DNA from: Plenodomus lindquistii
Taxonomy: Eukaryota; Ascomycota; Dothideomycetes; Pleosporales; Leptosphaeriaceae
Direction: 5' to 3'
Assembly (NCBI GenBank): GCA_025504975.1
Contig: JANUWI010000013.1
Location: 806,001-870,000, forward strand
DNA: 64,000 nt
Below are positions 9,528 through 19,291 of this stretch, piece by piece. The first letter of the stretch is position 1. Every line of letters begins with the position of its first letter. Made by a program: the position numbers and the translations under genes. The notes beneath the pieces are model-generated. The model did not search any database. It saw only the letters and a program-made list of their open reading frames with translations, and was not told where the DNA came from.

Positions 9528-10360
9528 TAGCGTGCGGCGAACGGCGTTGATCAAGAAATGTCGCGGTGGTATGATATCCAAGTTTCCTTCTAATCCAATG
9601 TTCTTACGGCAGTGCCGTCCGTGTTCTCACGAAAGAATGGCGCTCGATACGTGCCCAGTGGCCGTGCCCTGTGTGCTTGCCACATGTAATGCCGGCTGCC
9701 AAGTTTGACAACGCGGATCTATGGCCTGACTGCGCTTTTCATCCGCAGTGGTGATTTCCATTAGACCGTAGAGTATGTACCGTGTCACGGCGTATCTGCA
9801 TGGTCACCCCGTACCAGCCAAGACCTTGCATGTCGTTCCTCGCATCGGCGAAAGCGCCGATGCGGCTCAAGTTTTGCCTCGGTAGGTAAGTTAACCCGGC
9901 GGTTGTAGTTAATCTGATATCAACATACTTGCCACGAAACGTTCATCGCTACAGGGCGACTTGTCATGTCGAACGTCGTTCATTCCAAGTCCTTGAAGAA
10001 AATCCGGAGTCCCCAGAGATGTTAATATACCAACATCGGCTCCCTGGGGTACTCTGGTCCCTGAACAACGGTCCTTGGTCCGGCCGTACGCGGATCGCCA
10101 GGAACAACAGAATTTCTCCGATCAGGAACGCCATCTTTCCTCCAATGGACGCCATTGAACGCCAACGGCGCCCCTCCCGTGCCTACTCCATTCGGGCAAT
10201 ATCATGACGAGATGTGTGGAGATCGCAAATTAACGACCTTATGCCAAGACATGGAGAACCGGGGAAGATGCGAGGCAAAATGGACGCTAGTGACGGGCTA
10301 TAAATGGTCATGTGCGGTGTGGACATTGAATCGGTAGCAATTGCTGAACTATCGTACAAG
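9528..10360. other. Intergenic with promoter of the GH51 gene
   Basis: About 830 bases with no supported gene. A TATA-like element occurs at 10299. Confidence 0.45.
10299..10305 (+). promoter_or_regulatory. Probable TATA box of the GH51 gene
   Basis: TATAAAT sits 62 bases before the ATG at 10361. It argues for that ATG rather than the in-frame codon at 10304, which would overlap the box. Confidence 0.5.
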
Positions 10361-12540
10361 ATGGGTTTCTTCAAGCAGGCGATTGTTGCTGCTACTTTCG
10401 CATCTTCGGCGTTGGCTGTCGATGTCATTGTGCAGTCAACTGGCGGCAATGCCACAGGCAAGTTCGGGCACCCGTATGGTTATGGCTTTCTCCATGAGGT
10501 ATGTGTCTCAAGTATGACCTCAGCAAATGAGACTAATCATGTTACAGGATATCAACAATTCTGGAGATGGTGGAATCTACGCCGAACTGATCCAAAACCG
10601 TGCTTTCCAGTACAGCAAAGAGTTCAATGTCTCCACGGCACATTACTTCCCGGTCAACGGTGCGGGCTTGAGCATACAAAAGCTAGACGAGCCGCTTTCA
10701 AAGGCTCTCCCTGCTTCCATGCGCGTCGCATCCGGTAATAGTACCGGCAAAATTGGCTTCAAGAATGATGGCTACTGGGGCATGGATGTCCGCCAGCAAA
10801 AGTACACTGGATCTTTCTGGGTCAAGGGTGCATACAATGGGTCATTCACCGCATCTTTGGAGTCAAATTTGACATCGGACGTCTTCGGTTCCATCGAGGT
10901 GCCATCCAAGTCCGTGACAGATGAGTGGACAGAACACACTTTCGAGCTCGTGCCTGAGAAAGATGCGCCGAACTCCAACAACACGTTCTCCATCACTTTC
11001 GACCCAAAGAGAGCGCCATCGAGCGGTTTGGACTTCAACCTGATCAGTCTGTTCCCTCCAACGTACAAAGACCGCAAGAATGGACTCAGAGTTGACATTG
11101 CTGAGGCGCTCGCTGATATGAACCCCGTGAGTTGCGATCGTACATTTCCGGGCATGCATTAGCACTAACTCGCGCAGCGCTTCCTCCGATTCCCCGGCGG
11201 CAACATGCTTGAAGGTCTCACAAACGACACCTACTGGGACTGGAAGGATACTCTTGGCCCCTTGAAGGAGCGCCCCGGCTTCCAGGGTGTCTGGGGATAT
11301 CAGCAAACGCACGGTCTTGGGATGATGGAGTATCTTGAATGGGCCGAAGATATGAACTTGCAGATTGGTACGTCCCCATTGCGAATGCTGAGATTCAGTT
11401 GCTAACAAACGAACAGTTCTTGGTGTTTGGGCCGGCCTTGCGCTCGACGGTGGTGTAACGCCCAAGGAGGACATCCAACCTTTCATCGATGACGCACTTG
11501 CTGAAATCGAATTTGTCGTCGGATCAGCAAACTCCACCTGGGGCGCTCGCCGCGCTGCTCTCGGCCACCCGGAACCCTTTGAGCTCAACTACGTCGAAGT
11601 GGGTAACGAGGACTGGCTCGCCGGTTTCCCAGGCGGCTGGAACTCCTACAAAGAGTACCGCTTCCCGCTCTTCTACGAAGCCATCCGCGCAGCCTACCCC
11701 AACATCCAAGTCATCGCGTCCAGCGCAACCAGCGATCCCGCCCCTGAAGGCGAAACGACCGGCCCCAACACCGTTGACGGCCTCAAGTTCCCCGCAGATG
11801 CAATTGGCGATTACCACCCATATCGTGAGCCTGACGAGCTCGTTCAGGAATTCGACCGCTTCGACAACGACATCGGGCACATCATCGGCGAAGTCGCAGC
11901 TACCCACGTCAACGGTGCCACACCGCCTCGCTGGAACGGTTCGTTGTATAGTTACCCATGGTGGATTGGCGCTGTTGGTGAAGCAGTCAGTCTGATTGGG
12001 TATGAACGTAACTCTGATCGTATCCCCGGTACCTTCTACGCTCCGGTGCTCAAGAACAACAACCGTTTCCAGTGGCCTATCACGCTTATACAGTTCGATG
12101 CTGATCCGAAGCGCACTACCAAGGCCGTTACGTGGTATTGCTGGTCGTTGTTTGCTCATCACCCTATCACGCACACGCTTCCCACGGCATCCAACTCCTC
12201 TTACGGACCAGTCTACTGGGGCGCTGGCCTCGATGAGCGCCGCAACAATGCCATGGTGTGGAAGGGCGCTGCGTACAACACTACGGATGGCGCGCCTGTG
12301 CCTGTCTCCGTTCAGTTCCAGGGCGTGGCACCCGGTACCAAGGCGAACTTGACTGTTTTGACCAACGCAAATGGCGACCCGTACATGTACAATGACCCAT
12401 TCACTGGCATCAACATCGTCAACACTACGATAAGCCTGCTCGAGGCAAGTGCGTCCGGTGCGTTTGAGTTCAGTCTGCCGCAATTGAGCGTTGCGGTGCT
12501 GGATACGGATGTTAGCGGAGCGGGTCCGGGCGATTACTGA
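10361..12540 (+). CDS. Secreted GH51 alpha-L-arabinofuranosidase
   Basis: Four exons: 10361-10498, 10548-11126, 11178-11367 and 11417-12540; introns of 49, 51 and 49 nt, all GT-AG and frame-preserving, giving 676 residues. A signal peptide covers about residues 1-19. The family-typical opening DINNSGDGGIYAELIQNRAF spans the first splice junction, and RFLRFPGGNMLEG and WKDTLGP start the barrel. The acid/base Glu lies in VEVGNEDW (about residue 367); a candidate nucleophile Glu is in HIIGEVAATH (about 461). The enzyme removes terminal arabinofuranosyl groups from arabinoxylan or arabinan outside the cell. Length and architecture (N-terminal beta domain, barrel, C-terminal beta domain) are normal for fungal members. 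It faces the FMO gene tail to tail. Confidence 0.92.
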
Positions 12541-12959
12541 AGCAGCAGAAGCCCGAATGATCGATCGTAGCATAGCAATAAGCACAATGTATACATATTG
12601 ACAGATCTTGGCAAATAAATATTTGCGGAGAAACTTTAACCTGCTTGGTATGACGTGACCGCTGGAGTCAATGGTGGATTGCGCATTGATACAGTATAGA
12701 TGGCGCGTAATTGACGTATATCCAAAACAGCAGATTGACGTGTGATGCTGATACGCTGCAGCATGGAAGGCTGTTCAGCCGGAGATGCCTGGTATGCTAA
12801 CCGGTGATGCTGGAGTGGATAAGAGTTTTGTGAAAGCGTGGGTATGATACAGTCATGAGTACGGAGGAGCTCGTAGTCTTTGAATTATAATCCATCGCCA
12901 ATGAACACAGACCCTACAGCTCAAGAAGAACGAGCTCCTTCGTAGTTGGTGTCTGCCAA
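12541..12959. other. Convergent 3' spacer
   Basis: About 420 bases between two converging genes, presumably their 3' UTRs. Nothing else seen. Confidence 0.5.
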
Positions 12960-14501
12960 TTAGCCGGCTGATTGAGCCTTTGCTGAGTCGTTACCTTCTT
13001 CATGCTTTTTCCTCATGTGCTCCTCGAAGTCAAATCCGACTTCCTTTATGCAAGTAACATTTTTCCTCGCCGCACCCAACTGCCCAAAAGCTCGTCTTAT
13101 AGCGGGGAAATTCTCGCGACACCAGAATTCCCACTCACCCCACATGGGCGGTATCTTTCCCTTCCCAGCATTATCCAGATCTGCTCGTGAAGTAGCGCTC
13201 AATGCCCACCGTGAGAGCATGTTGATGTATTCCCCATCCTTTGGGAAGGGAAGCAGATGGAAGTTGCGATCCGTTTCAATCTCTGCTCTTCGCGCTGCTT
13301 CCCAGGCCTGCATATCGGGAAGTGATGGGAGGGTAAGGCGGCCAGAATATACGCGAGCAAGGACAGCTGATTGTGCCTCTGCAATGGGGAAAGGTATGAC
13401 ACGTTGATTCAGCGCGAGGAATGAGAGCGTCGGTTTTGGGGCGTAGAAGAGGTGTTGATATGTGTTGTTGACGTAGCTCCCATCTGTGATCAACGCGGGT
13501 TTGACGTTTTTGAGGAATGGAAGGCTGTAGAAGTAGCCTGTTGCAAAGACGATGGCGTCAACGGCTTCTATTGTCGTTCCGTCTTCTAGTTCCACGCCTC
13601 GTATGTCGGGTAGGAATTGCTTAATAGGCCGATACTCTTTGCGTCGCGGGTCTTTCTCAGCTGACCCGTGGGTTGCGGAGAAGAGTGATGTCGATCGAGT
13701 GGACCATATGAGTGGCGCTGTACAGTACTGGGCGATCTGATTGCTGATGTCGGCACCTGATGCGCTGTTGCCAACGACGATTACTTTTTTGTCGGCGAAG
13801 TCTGCGGGCCGACGATAGTATTTCGAGTGTGTAATCAAGCCTGGGTATTGCGCATTCCATTCTCTGATACTGGCGATGTCAGGGATGTAGGGAACAATAA
13901 AATGGCCATTCGCTACAATGACAACATCGAAAGTCTCCTCGGTCTCGTCCTCAGTTTGCAGGTTCTTTGTTTTGACTGTCCACGGGCTGTCTGACCCGTT
14001 GCTCATGGGCTGCGCATTGACGACTTGTGTTTCGTATCGAACGAGGTCTTGAACGTCTTTGCCATATTCTTCGATGTACTCCAAGACAGACTCGTGTCTT
14101 GGGAAGAGTTGCGTCTCCTTGGGCCAGTCCAGATCCTTGAATCCCATCAGACCTCTTGGAATATTCGTCTCCAGGTCCTCGTACATGGGCGACAAGAACG
14201 ATGCATTCCTTTCGACGATGTCTGGTTTCTTGCTGCTCCTTTGGTCACTAACGTGGCTATGTTGCCATGTTGGCGTTTGGTTCTGGCCGGTTGGGTTTGT
14301 CTGTGGTATCGTGAAGAGGCTCTCGCTCCTTTGATCGGGAGTGTAATTCCATATTCCTCCAGATCTGCTCCTCTGTTCAAACACGACAATTTCATCGAAG
14401 GCGTTCTCAGCACGTAGGTATTTTGCAGCTATCACCCCAGACGGTCCTGCGCCTACTACGGCAATTCTCCGCGCGTGTAGTGTAATGGCATGTCGTGCCA
14501 T
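12960..14501 (-). CDS. Flavin-containing monooxygenase (FMO-like)
   Basis: A 513-residue intronless gene from an ATG. The N-terminal FAD-binding Rossmann motif is RIAVVGAGPSGVIAAKYL (12-29), followed by the second flavin strand EIVVFEQRSRSGGIWNY. The NADPH-binding motif is VIVVGNSASGADISNQIA, with VANGHFIVPYIPDI upstream in the position of the FMO signature, and the C-terminal ATGY-type motif is FATGYFYSLPFL. FMO-family enzymes oxygenate soft nucleophiles (N or S) using NADPH and O2; substrate unknown. No signal peptide or membrane tail is evident, so probably cytosolic. It shares a 331-base promoter region with the divergent Ca3427-like gene, which suggests co-regulation. Confidence 0.88.
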   Translation of the reverse strand: MARHAITLHARRIAVVGAGPSGVIAAKYLRAENAFDEIVVFEQRSRSGGIWNYTPDQRSESLFTIPQTNPTGQNQTPTWQHSHVSDQRSSKKPDIVERNASFLSPMYEDLETNIPRGLMGFKDLDWPKETQLFPRHESVLEYIEEYGKDVQDLVRYETQVVNAQPMSNGSDSPWTVKTKNLQTEDETEETFDVVIVANGHFIVPYIPDIASIREWNAQYPGLITHSKYYRRPADFADKKVIVVGNSASGADISNQIAQYCTAPLIWSTRSTSLFSATHGSAEKDPRRKEYRPIKQFLPDIRGVELEDGTTIEAVDAIVFATGYFYSLPFLKNVKPALITDGSYVNNTYQHLFYAPKPTLSFLALNQRVIPFPIAEAQSAVLARVYSGRLTLPSLPDMQAWEAARRAEIETDRNFHLLPFPKDGEYINMLSRWALSATSRADLDNAGKGKIPPMWGEWEFWCRENFPAIRRAFGQLGAARKNVTCIKEVGFDFEEHMRKKHEEGNDSAKAQSAG

Positions 14502-14832
14502 CCCGGTGAGGTTTTGCCGAGAAATTCTGATCCGGTGATGGAGACTCTCTTACCAGTGAAAGAATGTAGAGCAACTATGGATTTGAAGTGTTGCATGAGG
14601 AGATGACGTGATGAACGTGGGATGCGAAGGGTGCGGCGATCGGAGCTGTTCGGAACCGGATCGGAACGCCGCGAGGCTGGCCACTGGCCGCACACTAGGT
14701 GTAGCACCCCACCCGCGACCAGCTGTACTGCGTACTGTGTAGAGCACGGCTTCCAACGCTCACATCGCAGTGAAGGTCGAGAATCATCCTCGGCACGTGA
14801 CCGAGCCATTGCCACCATCGACCGTGCACGCA
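14502..14832. promoter_or_regulatory. Shared divergent promoter region
   Basis: The ATGs of the FMO gene (-) and the Ca3427-like gene (+) are only 331 bases apart, so both promoters and both 5' UTRs must fit here. Individual binding sites were not resolved. Confidence 0.5.
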
Positions 14833-15905
14833 ATGCTCCGTTCACTACGCGGCGCGCGTCCCCTGGCAGCCTCGTCTCCCCGCGTGCGGAGCTTCTCTAC
14901 CAGCGTCGCAGCAATGGCTCCTCTGCGCATCGGCTTTGTCCCTGGTGCGCCACTGCAACAACAACCGCCATACTAACCCCACTGACCATGCCAGAGCACT
15001 TTTCTACCCCGCTCGAGTTTGCCAAAAAGCACTACGGCCTCGATTCCAAGCTTCTGCCTTTCCCGTCCGGTACAGGTCACATGGTCACGGCGCTTCAGGC
15101 AGGCGAGATAGACGTAGGCGTGGGCCTCACAGAGGGCTGGGTCGCCGCTATGGGCAAGGCGCAGGCGGCAAAGCAAGACGCTGGCTTCAAGGTGGTGGGC
15201 ACATATGTAGAAACACCGCTATGCTGGGCCATATCCACGGGCGCAAAGCGACCTCTGGCTGCAGTAAAAGATCTCAAAGGCAGGAAGGTTGGCGTGTCAA
15301 GGATAGGAAGCGGCAGCTACGTCATGAGCTTTGTGCTGGCCGACCAGCAGGGCTGGCTGGATGCCTCATCAGACAGCCCACCATTCCCGGTCGAGGTCCT
15401 CAATACGTTTGCCAATCTCCGTGATGGTGTGAACAACAGTACAGCAGATTTCTTCATGTGGGAGCACTTCACATCGAAACGCTACTACGACAACGGCGAG
15501 ATCAAGCGTATTGGTGAAATATACACGCCTTGGTCAAGTTGGAAGATTGTCGCTGCAAACGACTTGCTCTACCCACATAACTGGAGCCATGGCGCAAACG
15601 CGAGTAAGCCCGCAATAAAAGACGAGCTCGACAGTGTACTCGACAAGATCAACAAGGGTATCAAACACTTTGAAGACAACCAGGAAGAAGCAGTAAACTA
15701 CATCAGCACCAAACTCGACTACTCCGAAGAAGACGCAAGAGAATGGCTGGGCACCGTTCGCTTCTCACACGACGTTCGCGGTGTGGACACTCGGGTCATT
15801 ACGAAAACCGTTGGTATTCTACAGAAAGCAGGTGTTCTGGGAGAACAAGTTGATCACACCGCCATGGTAGGTTTGGAACGATCGCAACCATTCCCTCAAC
15901 GGTAG
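14833..15905 (+). CDS. Ca3427-like periplasmic-binding-protein-fold protein, probably mitochondrial
   Basis: Two exons, 14833-14944 and 14995-15905, with a 50-nt intron; the junction rebuilds the family-conserved RIGFVPEHFSTPL. Product 340 residues. Residues 1-28 are rich in Arg, Ser and Ala without acids (MLRSLRGARPLAA, RSFSTSVAAM), a typical mitochondrial presequence. The mature part has the type 2 binding-protein fold seen in Candida Ca3427 and related to bacterial sulfonate/thiamine-precursor binding proteins: EIDVGVGLTEGW, LKGRKVGVSRIGSGSYVM, and NSTADFFMWEHFTSKRYY. Known fungal relatives are of uncertain function; the related NMT1/THI5 enzymes make the thiamine pyrimidine, but their Cys-rich site is not seen here, so I do not call it a thiamine enzyme. 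Its partner across the promoter is an FMO. Confidence 0.85.
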
Positions 15906-16152
15906 CAAAACGTTTTTGACCTTGTGATGCGAGGTTTGCTGCTATACCATGCTGCTGGACCGTTGCGACATAGCGTCGACCGCAATTTCAACCAGCGGTG
16001 TATATAGTGAGAGCAGTTAATGTCCCTAAAAATCACTTTGTTAACAGTCTCGCTCTCCGCGCGCTGTACATCTCTATCTCGTTAAAGGTCAAAAGCCTTC
16101 GCCCCAAGAGTCTGGACTAGCACTATCAGAGTCAAAACGATATCACACTACC

Positions 16153-17628
16153 ATGAGACATCTACACTTGTCCTGTATCGATCAACAGGCACACCTACGC
16201 AAATTTGGTCGAATTCTGCTTGTCTTCGAGTTCGACAAGGCCAAGTGTCGTGATACCGCTGCCCACGCGTTGCGTGTTGGCCTGGCAGGCCTACTCACTC
16301 AGTTTCCTTACCTTGCAGGCGAGATTGCGCCAGCCGATCCTACAGACAATCACATCAGGGTGAGCTACCCGGGCACTGGATGCTACAAAGGACACGCGGG
16401 CCGCATCTTCGATACAAGCAACGCGTTCACTGACGATGCTAAACTTGACTTCAAGACACTGCAGGCTAACAACTTCCTTCCTGAGGCCTTTGCAGCGGAG
16501 CGATTTTGCCCCAAAGCGTTATTTGATCACCCTGGTCTGGACGAGGGTGATCGCTACGCAACGGAATCTACCAGCCTTAGTAAGGGTATTTCGTTGCCTG
16601 TTCTGGCGACAAAGGCTACGTTCATCCCAGGAGGACTGGTGTTGAGCGTCTGGATCTATCACGCTATTGCTGATGGCACGGGATGGGGTCGTATCTTCGA
16701 GGTCTGGGCTGCGAATGTTAAGTCATTCTCACCTGGCGTTGGTTCGTATCCCTATTGTGCTGAGAATCAGACGATACCACGACCATTGCATGATCAAGAC
16801 CCGTCCGAACCACGTGTTGCACTCGATACGCTAGCCAGGACCTCAATGTCGCAAGAAGAGACAACATTCCCTCCAGTCTCGGCATCAGCACTTCGCACCA
16901 CACCATACAAAGTCATTGCCGACATGCTTCGCATCCCCACCTCCCGCATCTCAGCCCTGAAAACCCGCCTCTCATCCGAAATCGGCACCAGTATCTCAAA
17001 CTTCATCGCTCTCGCATCTCTCCTCGCATCCACCATCAACGAGGTCCGCCGCCCCCTTCTCACCTCCCAAGATAATACCCACCCAATCCTCGCCATCGTA
17101 GTAAATCTGCGCAAATACCTGGGCACGCAATTCACAGACCCCGAGTTTATCGGGAACTGTATGCTCAGCGCGAAAGCGTCTTACCACCTCACCTCTTCAA
17201 GCACATCTACATTCAACTCAGCTCCAGATAACCTCGCATCCTTCGCCAAAGCACTAAGCACATCCCTCTCACATATCTCTCCATCCTGGATCTCCACCCG
17301 GGTTTCTTCCATCCTCTCCAACCCACTCGTACTAGATAATTCGGAACTCACATTTGCCAACGGCCCGGATATGTATATCACGAGTTGGCAGCACATGGGC
17401 GCTGACATCGAGTGGGGGATTCCGGGGACGAAGGAGGGGAAGGCCGATGCGATTCGACGCGCGGCATGGGCTGGTGAGGGCGGGATCGTGGTATTGCCGA
17501 TGAGGAAGGGGGGTGGAGTTTTTGAGGTTTTGGTTGGATTAGCGGAGGATGACATGGCGGGGTTGGTGGGGAGGCTGAGGGATGGGGGTTGGCTCGAGGG
17601 TTATGGGAACGAGTGTTCTCCTCCATAG
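16153..17628 (+). CDS. BAHD-type acyltransferase
   Basis: A 491-residue intronless gene. The BAHD/trichothecene-acetyltransferase family motif HxxxDG is intact as HAIADG (His170, Asp174) at the expected distance from the N-terminus, and a diverged DFGWG-like motif appears as ADIEWGIPG near residue 420. Such enzymes move an acyl group from acyl-CoA to an alcohol or amine, usually on a secondary metabolite. The diverged second motif is common in fungal members. There is no targeting signal. It sits between the Ca3427-like gene and the oxygenase, so these could act in one route; no synthase gene is nearby. Substrate unknown. Confidence 0.85.
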   Translation: MRHLHLSCIDQQAHLRKFGRILLVFEFDKAKCRDTAAHALRVGLAGLLTQFPYLAGEIAPADPTDNHIRVSYPGTGCYKGHAGRIFDTSNAFTDDAKLDFKTLQANNFLPEAFAAERFCPKALFDHPGLDEGDRYATESTSLSKGISLPVLATKATFIPGGLVLSVWIYHAIADGTGWGRIFEVWAANVKSFSPGVGSYPYCAENQTIPRPLHDQDPSEPRVALDTLARTSMSQEETTFPPVSASALRTTPYKVIADMLRIPTSRISALKTRLSSEIGTSISNFIALASLLASTINEVRRPLLTSQDNTHPILAIVVNLRKYLGTQFTDPEFIGNCMLSAKASYHLTSSSTSTFNSAPDNLASFAKALSTSLSHISPSWISTRVSSILSNPLVLDNSELTFANGPDMYITSWQHMGADIEWGIPGTKEGKADAIRRAAWAGEGGIVVLPMRKGGGVFEVLVGLAEDDMAGLVGRLRDGGWLEGYGNECSPP

Positions 17629-17848
17629 AAGCCGTGATCCGTTATCTAGTCGCGGAGGCAGGGTCAATCCTTTCTGTCTGGGGCTTCAGAAGACAAGCGA
17701 TGCTGTACTCAGGGAAGTGTAATTATTGGCAACATTTCCTTATTTTGGTTGGTTTCTAGTTCAGTCAGGCGTCATCTGTAAGATGAACGCCCGCATACAA
17801 TTAACCGTAATCATAACAATCATCTCTTCGGTCTCATACCGTGTATGC

Positions 17849-19063
17849 TTACTCATCTTTTGCCTTCTCGATGCCCTCACTACCACCATAACCCAGCCCA
17901 CCCTCTGTCGTAGCGTTTAGCCTCTCCAAAATGTACTCCCCCGCCCTTATCGGCCTCCACCCCTTCTCACCCTCCCCCAAACACCCTGGTAATGTTTCAA
18001 CAAGCGCATCGTAATTCACACTGAAGAAAAACGGCACACTATACCTTCCTTCTGTACTCCGATTCACAACTCTATGCACAGTACTCTTGTACCGTCCGTT
18101 CGTCCAGCGCATGAGGAAATCCGCAACGTTGACGATAAAAGTACCAGGGATGTAGGGCGGGATGTACCATGAGCCATTGGGTTTAAGAATTTCGAGACCG
18201 GGCGTTGTGGAGGGGAGAAGGAGCGTAAAGCATTCGTAGTCGCTGTGGGCGCCGAGACCAATGGGGGATGCGTCGTCTGTGGACGGGGATGGGGGCAGTG
18301 TACGGGATGGTGGGGGGTAGTAGAGGAGGCGGGCAATGCCGCCGGGATGGGTAGTTAGCGGGTCGAAGTAGGATTCTGGAAGGGAAAGAGAGAGTGCGAA
18401 GAGCCTGAAGATGTGGCGGGATAGATCCAGGACCTTTATCGTCGTTTCTCAGTGATGCGGGGTGTAGTCAGTATGGAATGCGAGACTCACGGCGCCGTAA
18501 TACTCCTTGACACCCTCATAGAACCCTGGGAGGTCGTCCTCGCTGGGCCACTGGTTTGATTTCGTGTCCGAGCCATCAAGATTACGATACAGTCCATCTC
18601 CACCAGTCCTATCCATCGCTTCTTCGTACGCGAAGTTGAACACGTCTTTTGATTCCTTATCTCCTGCTATTGAAGTATACTCGCTTGGCTCCCACCCCAG
18701 ACCAAATTTGTTGTTCTTGACGTGGAGCTCTTGCTTCTTCTGCATGGGCAAGTCGTGTGCGAAGCGCTTGGCTTGTTGCAAGATGCCATTGCGTGTGGAC
18801 TCTGGAATGCCGTGGCCCATGATGTAGAAGAAGCCTGATGTCGTGCATGCTTGCCGTATTTGATCAGCGACACTTTGACGATCGGACAGAGATTTGGAAA
18901 AGGATCGTGCTAAATCAATGACTGGGATCTGGAAGTTGTCGTCGTTGGACGGATTGCCTTTAGCAGAGAGTCTTGATTGGAGATATGCCGCTGCGCCATT
19001 GCGAGCTTCTTCGAATGTGGTTGCATCTGGGGTATAAGTTTGACCGCTCGCAACAGCCGCCAT
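17849..19063 (-). CDS. 2-oxoglutarate/Fe(II) oxygenase, isopenicillin-N-synthase-like
   Basis: Two exons on the minus strand, 19063-18491 and 18433-17849, separated by a 57-nt GT-AG intron in phase 0; 385 residues. The N-terminal DIOX_N-type region has FQIPVIDLARSF and CTTSGFFYIMGHGIP. The iron ligands are in GAHSDYECFTLL (His254, Asp256) and TVHRVVN (His311), and the 2-oxoglutarate-binding RxS is RYS at 321-323. All catalytic residues are therefore present, supporting an active Fe(II)/2-oxoglutarate oxygenase, cytosolic by lack of signals. It runs tail to tail with the acyltransferase (221 bases apart) and is divergent from the exonuclease gene (228 bases between ATGs). Substrate unknown; related fungal enzymes occur both in secondary metabolism and in general catabolism. 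Confidence 0.9.
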
Positions 19064-19291
19064 CTCGGCCTTTCAAGATCTTTCCAAGTCAGGTCGTGGG
19101 CGTAAAGTGTCTGGGCAGGTGCTGTCGTCTGGTTAGAGATAAGACGAATCTCACGTGACAGCGCGTAAGTGGGGGATTTAGCCGATCTCCTTGTCGCGAC
19201 GGCGATGCGTGACAGACGTCAAGCGCCTGCACCATTGAAGGCCAAGGCTGCTGGCGTTTATCGAAAGCTCTTTCCTTGAAGTCAAGCCTGA
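19064..19291. promoter_or_regulatory. Short divergent promoter region
   Basis: Only 228 bases separate the ATG of the oxygenase gene (-) from that of the exonuclease gene (+). Both promoters must lie here or overlap the genes. Confidence 0.45.

Noticed and set aside
11524..12585. 353-codon minus-strand open frame
   Set aside because: It is antisense to exon 4 of the GH51 gene, whose motifs and splicing are clear; the frame has Arg/Val-rich composition typical of a shadow frame.
12960..19063. Calling a named secondary-metabolite cluster
   Set aside because: No synthase, regulator or transporter of a known pathway is present in the block; only a hypothesis is offered.
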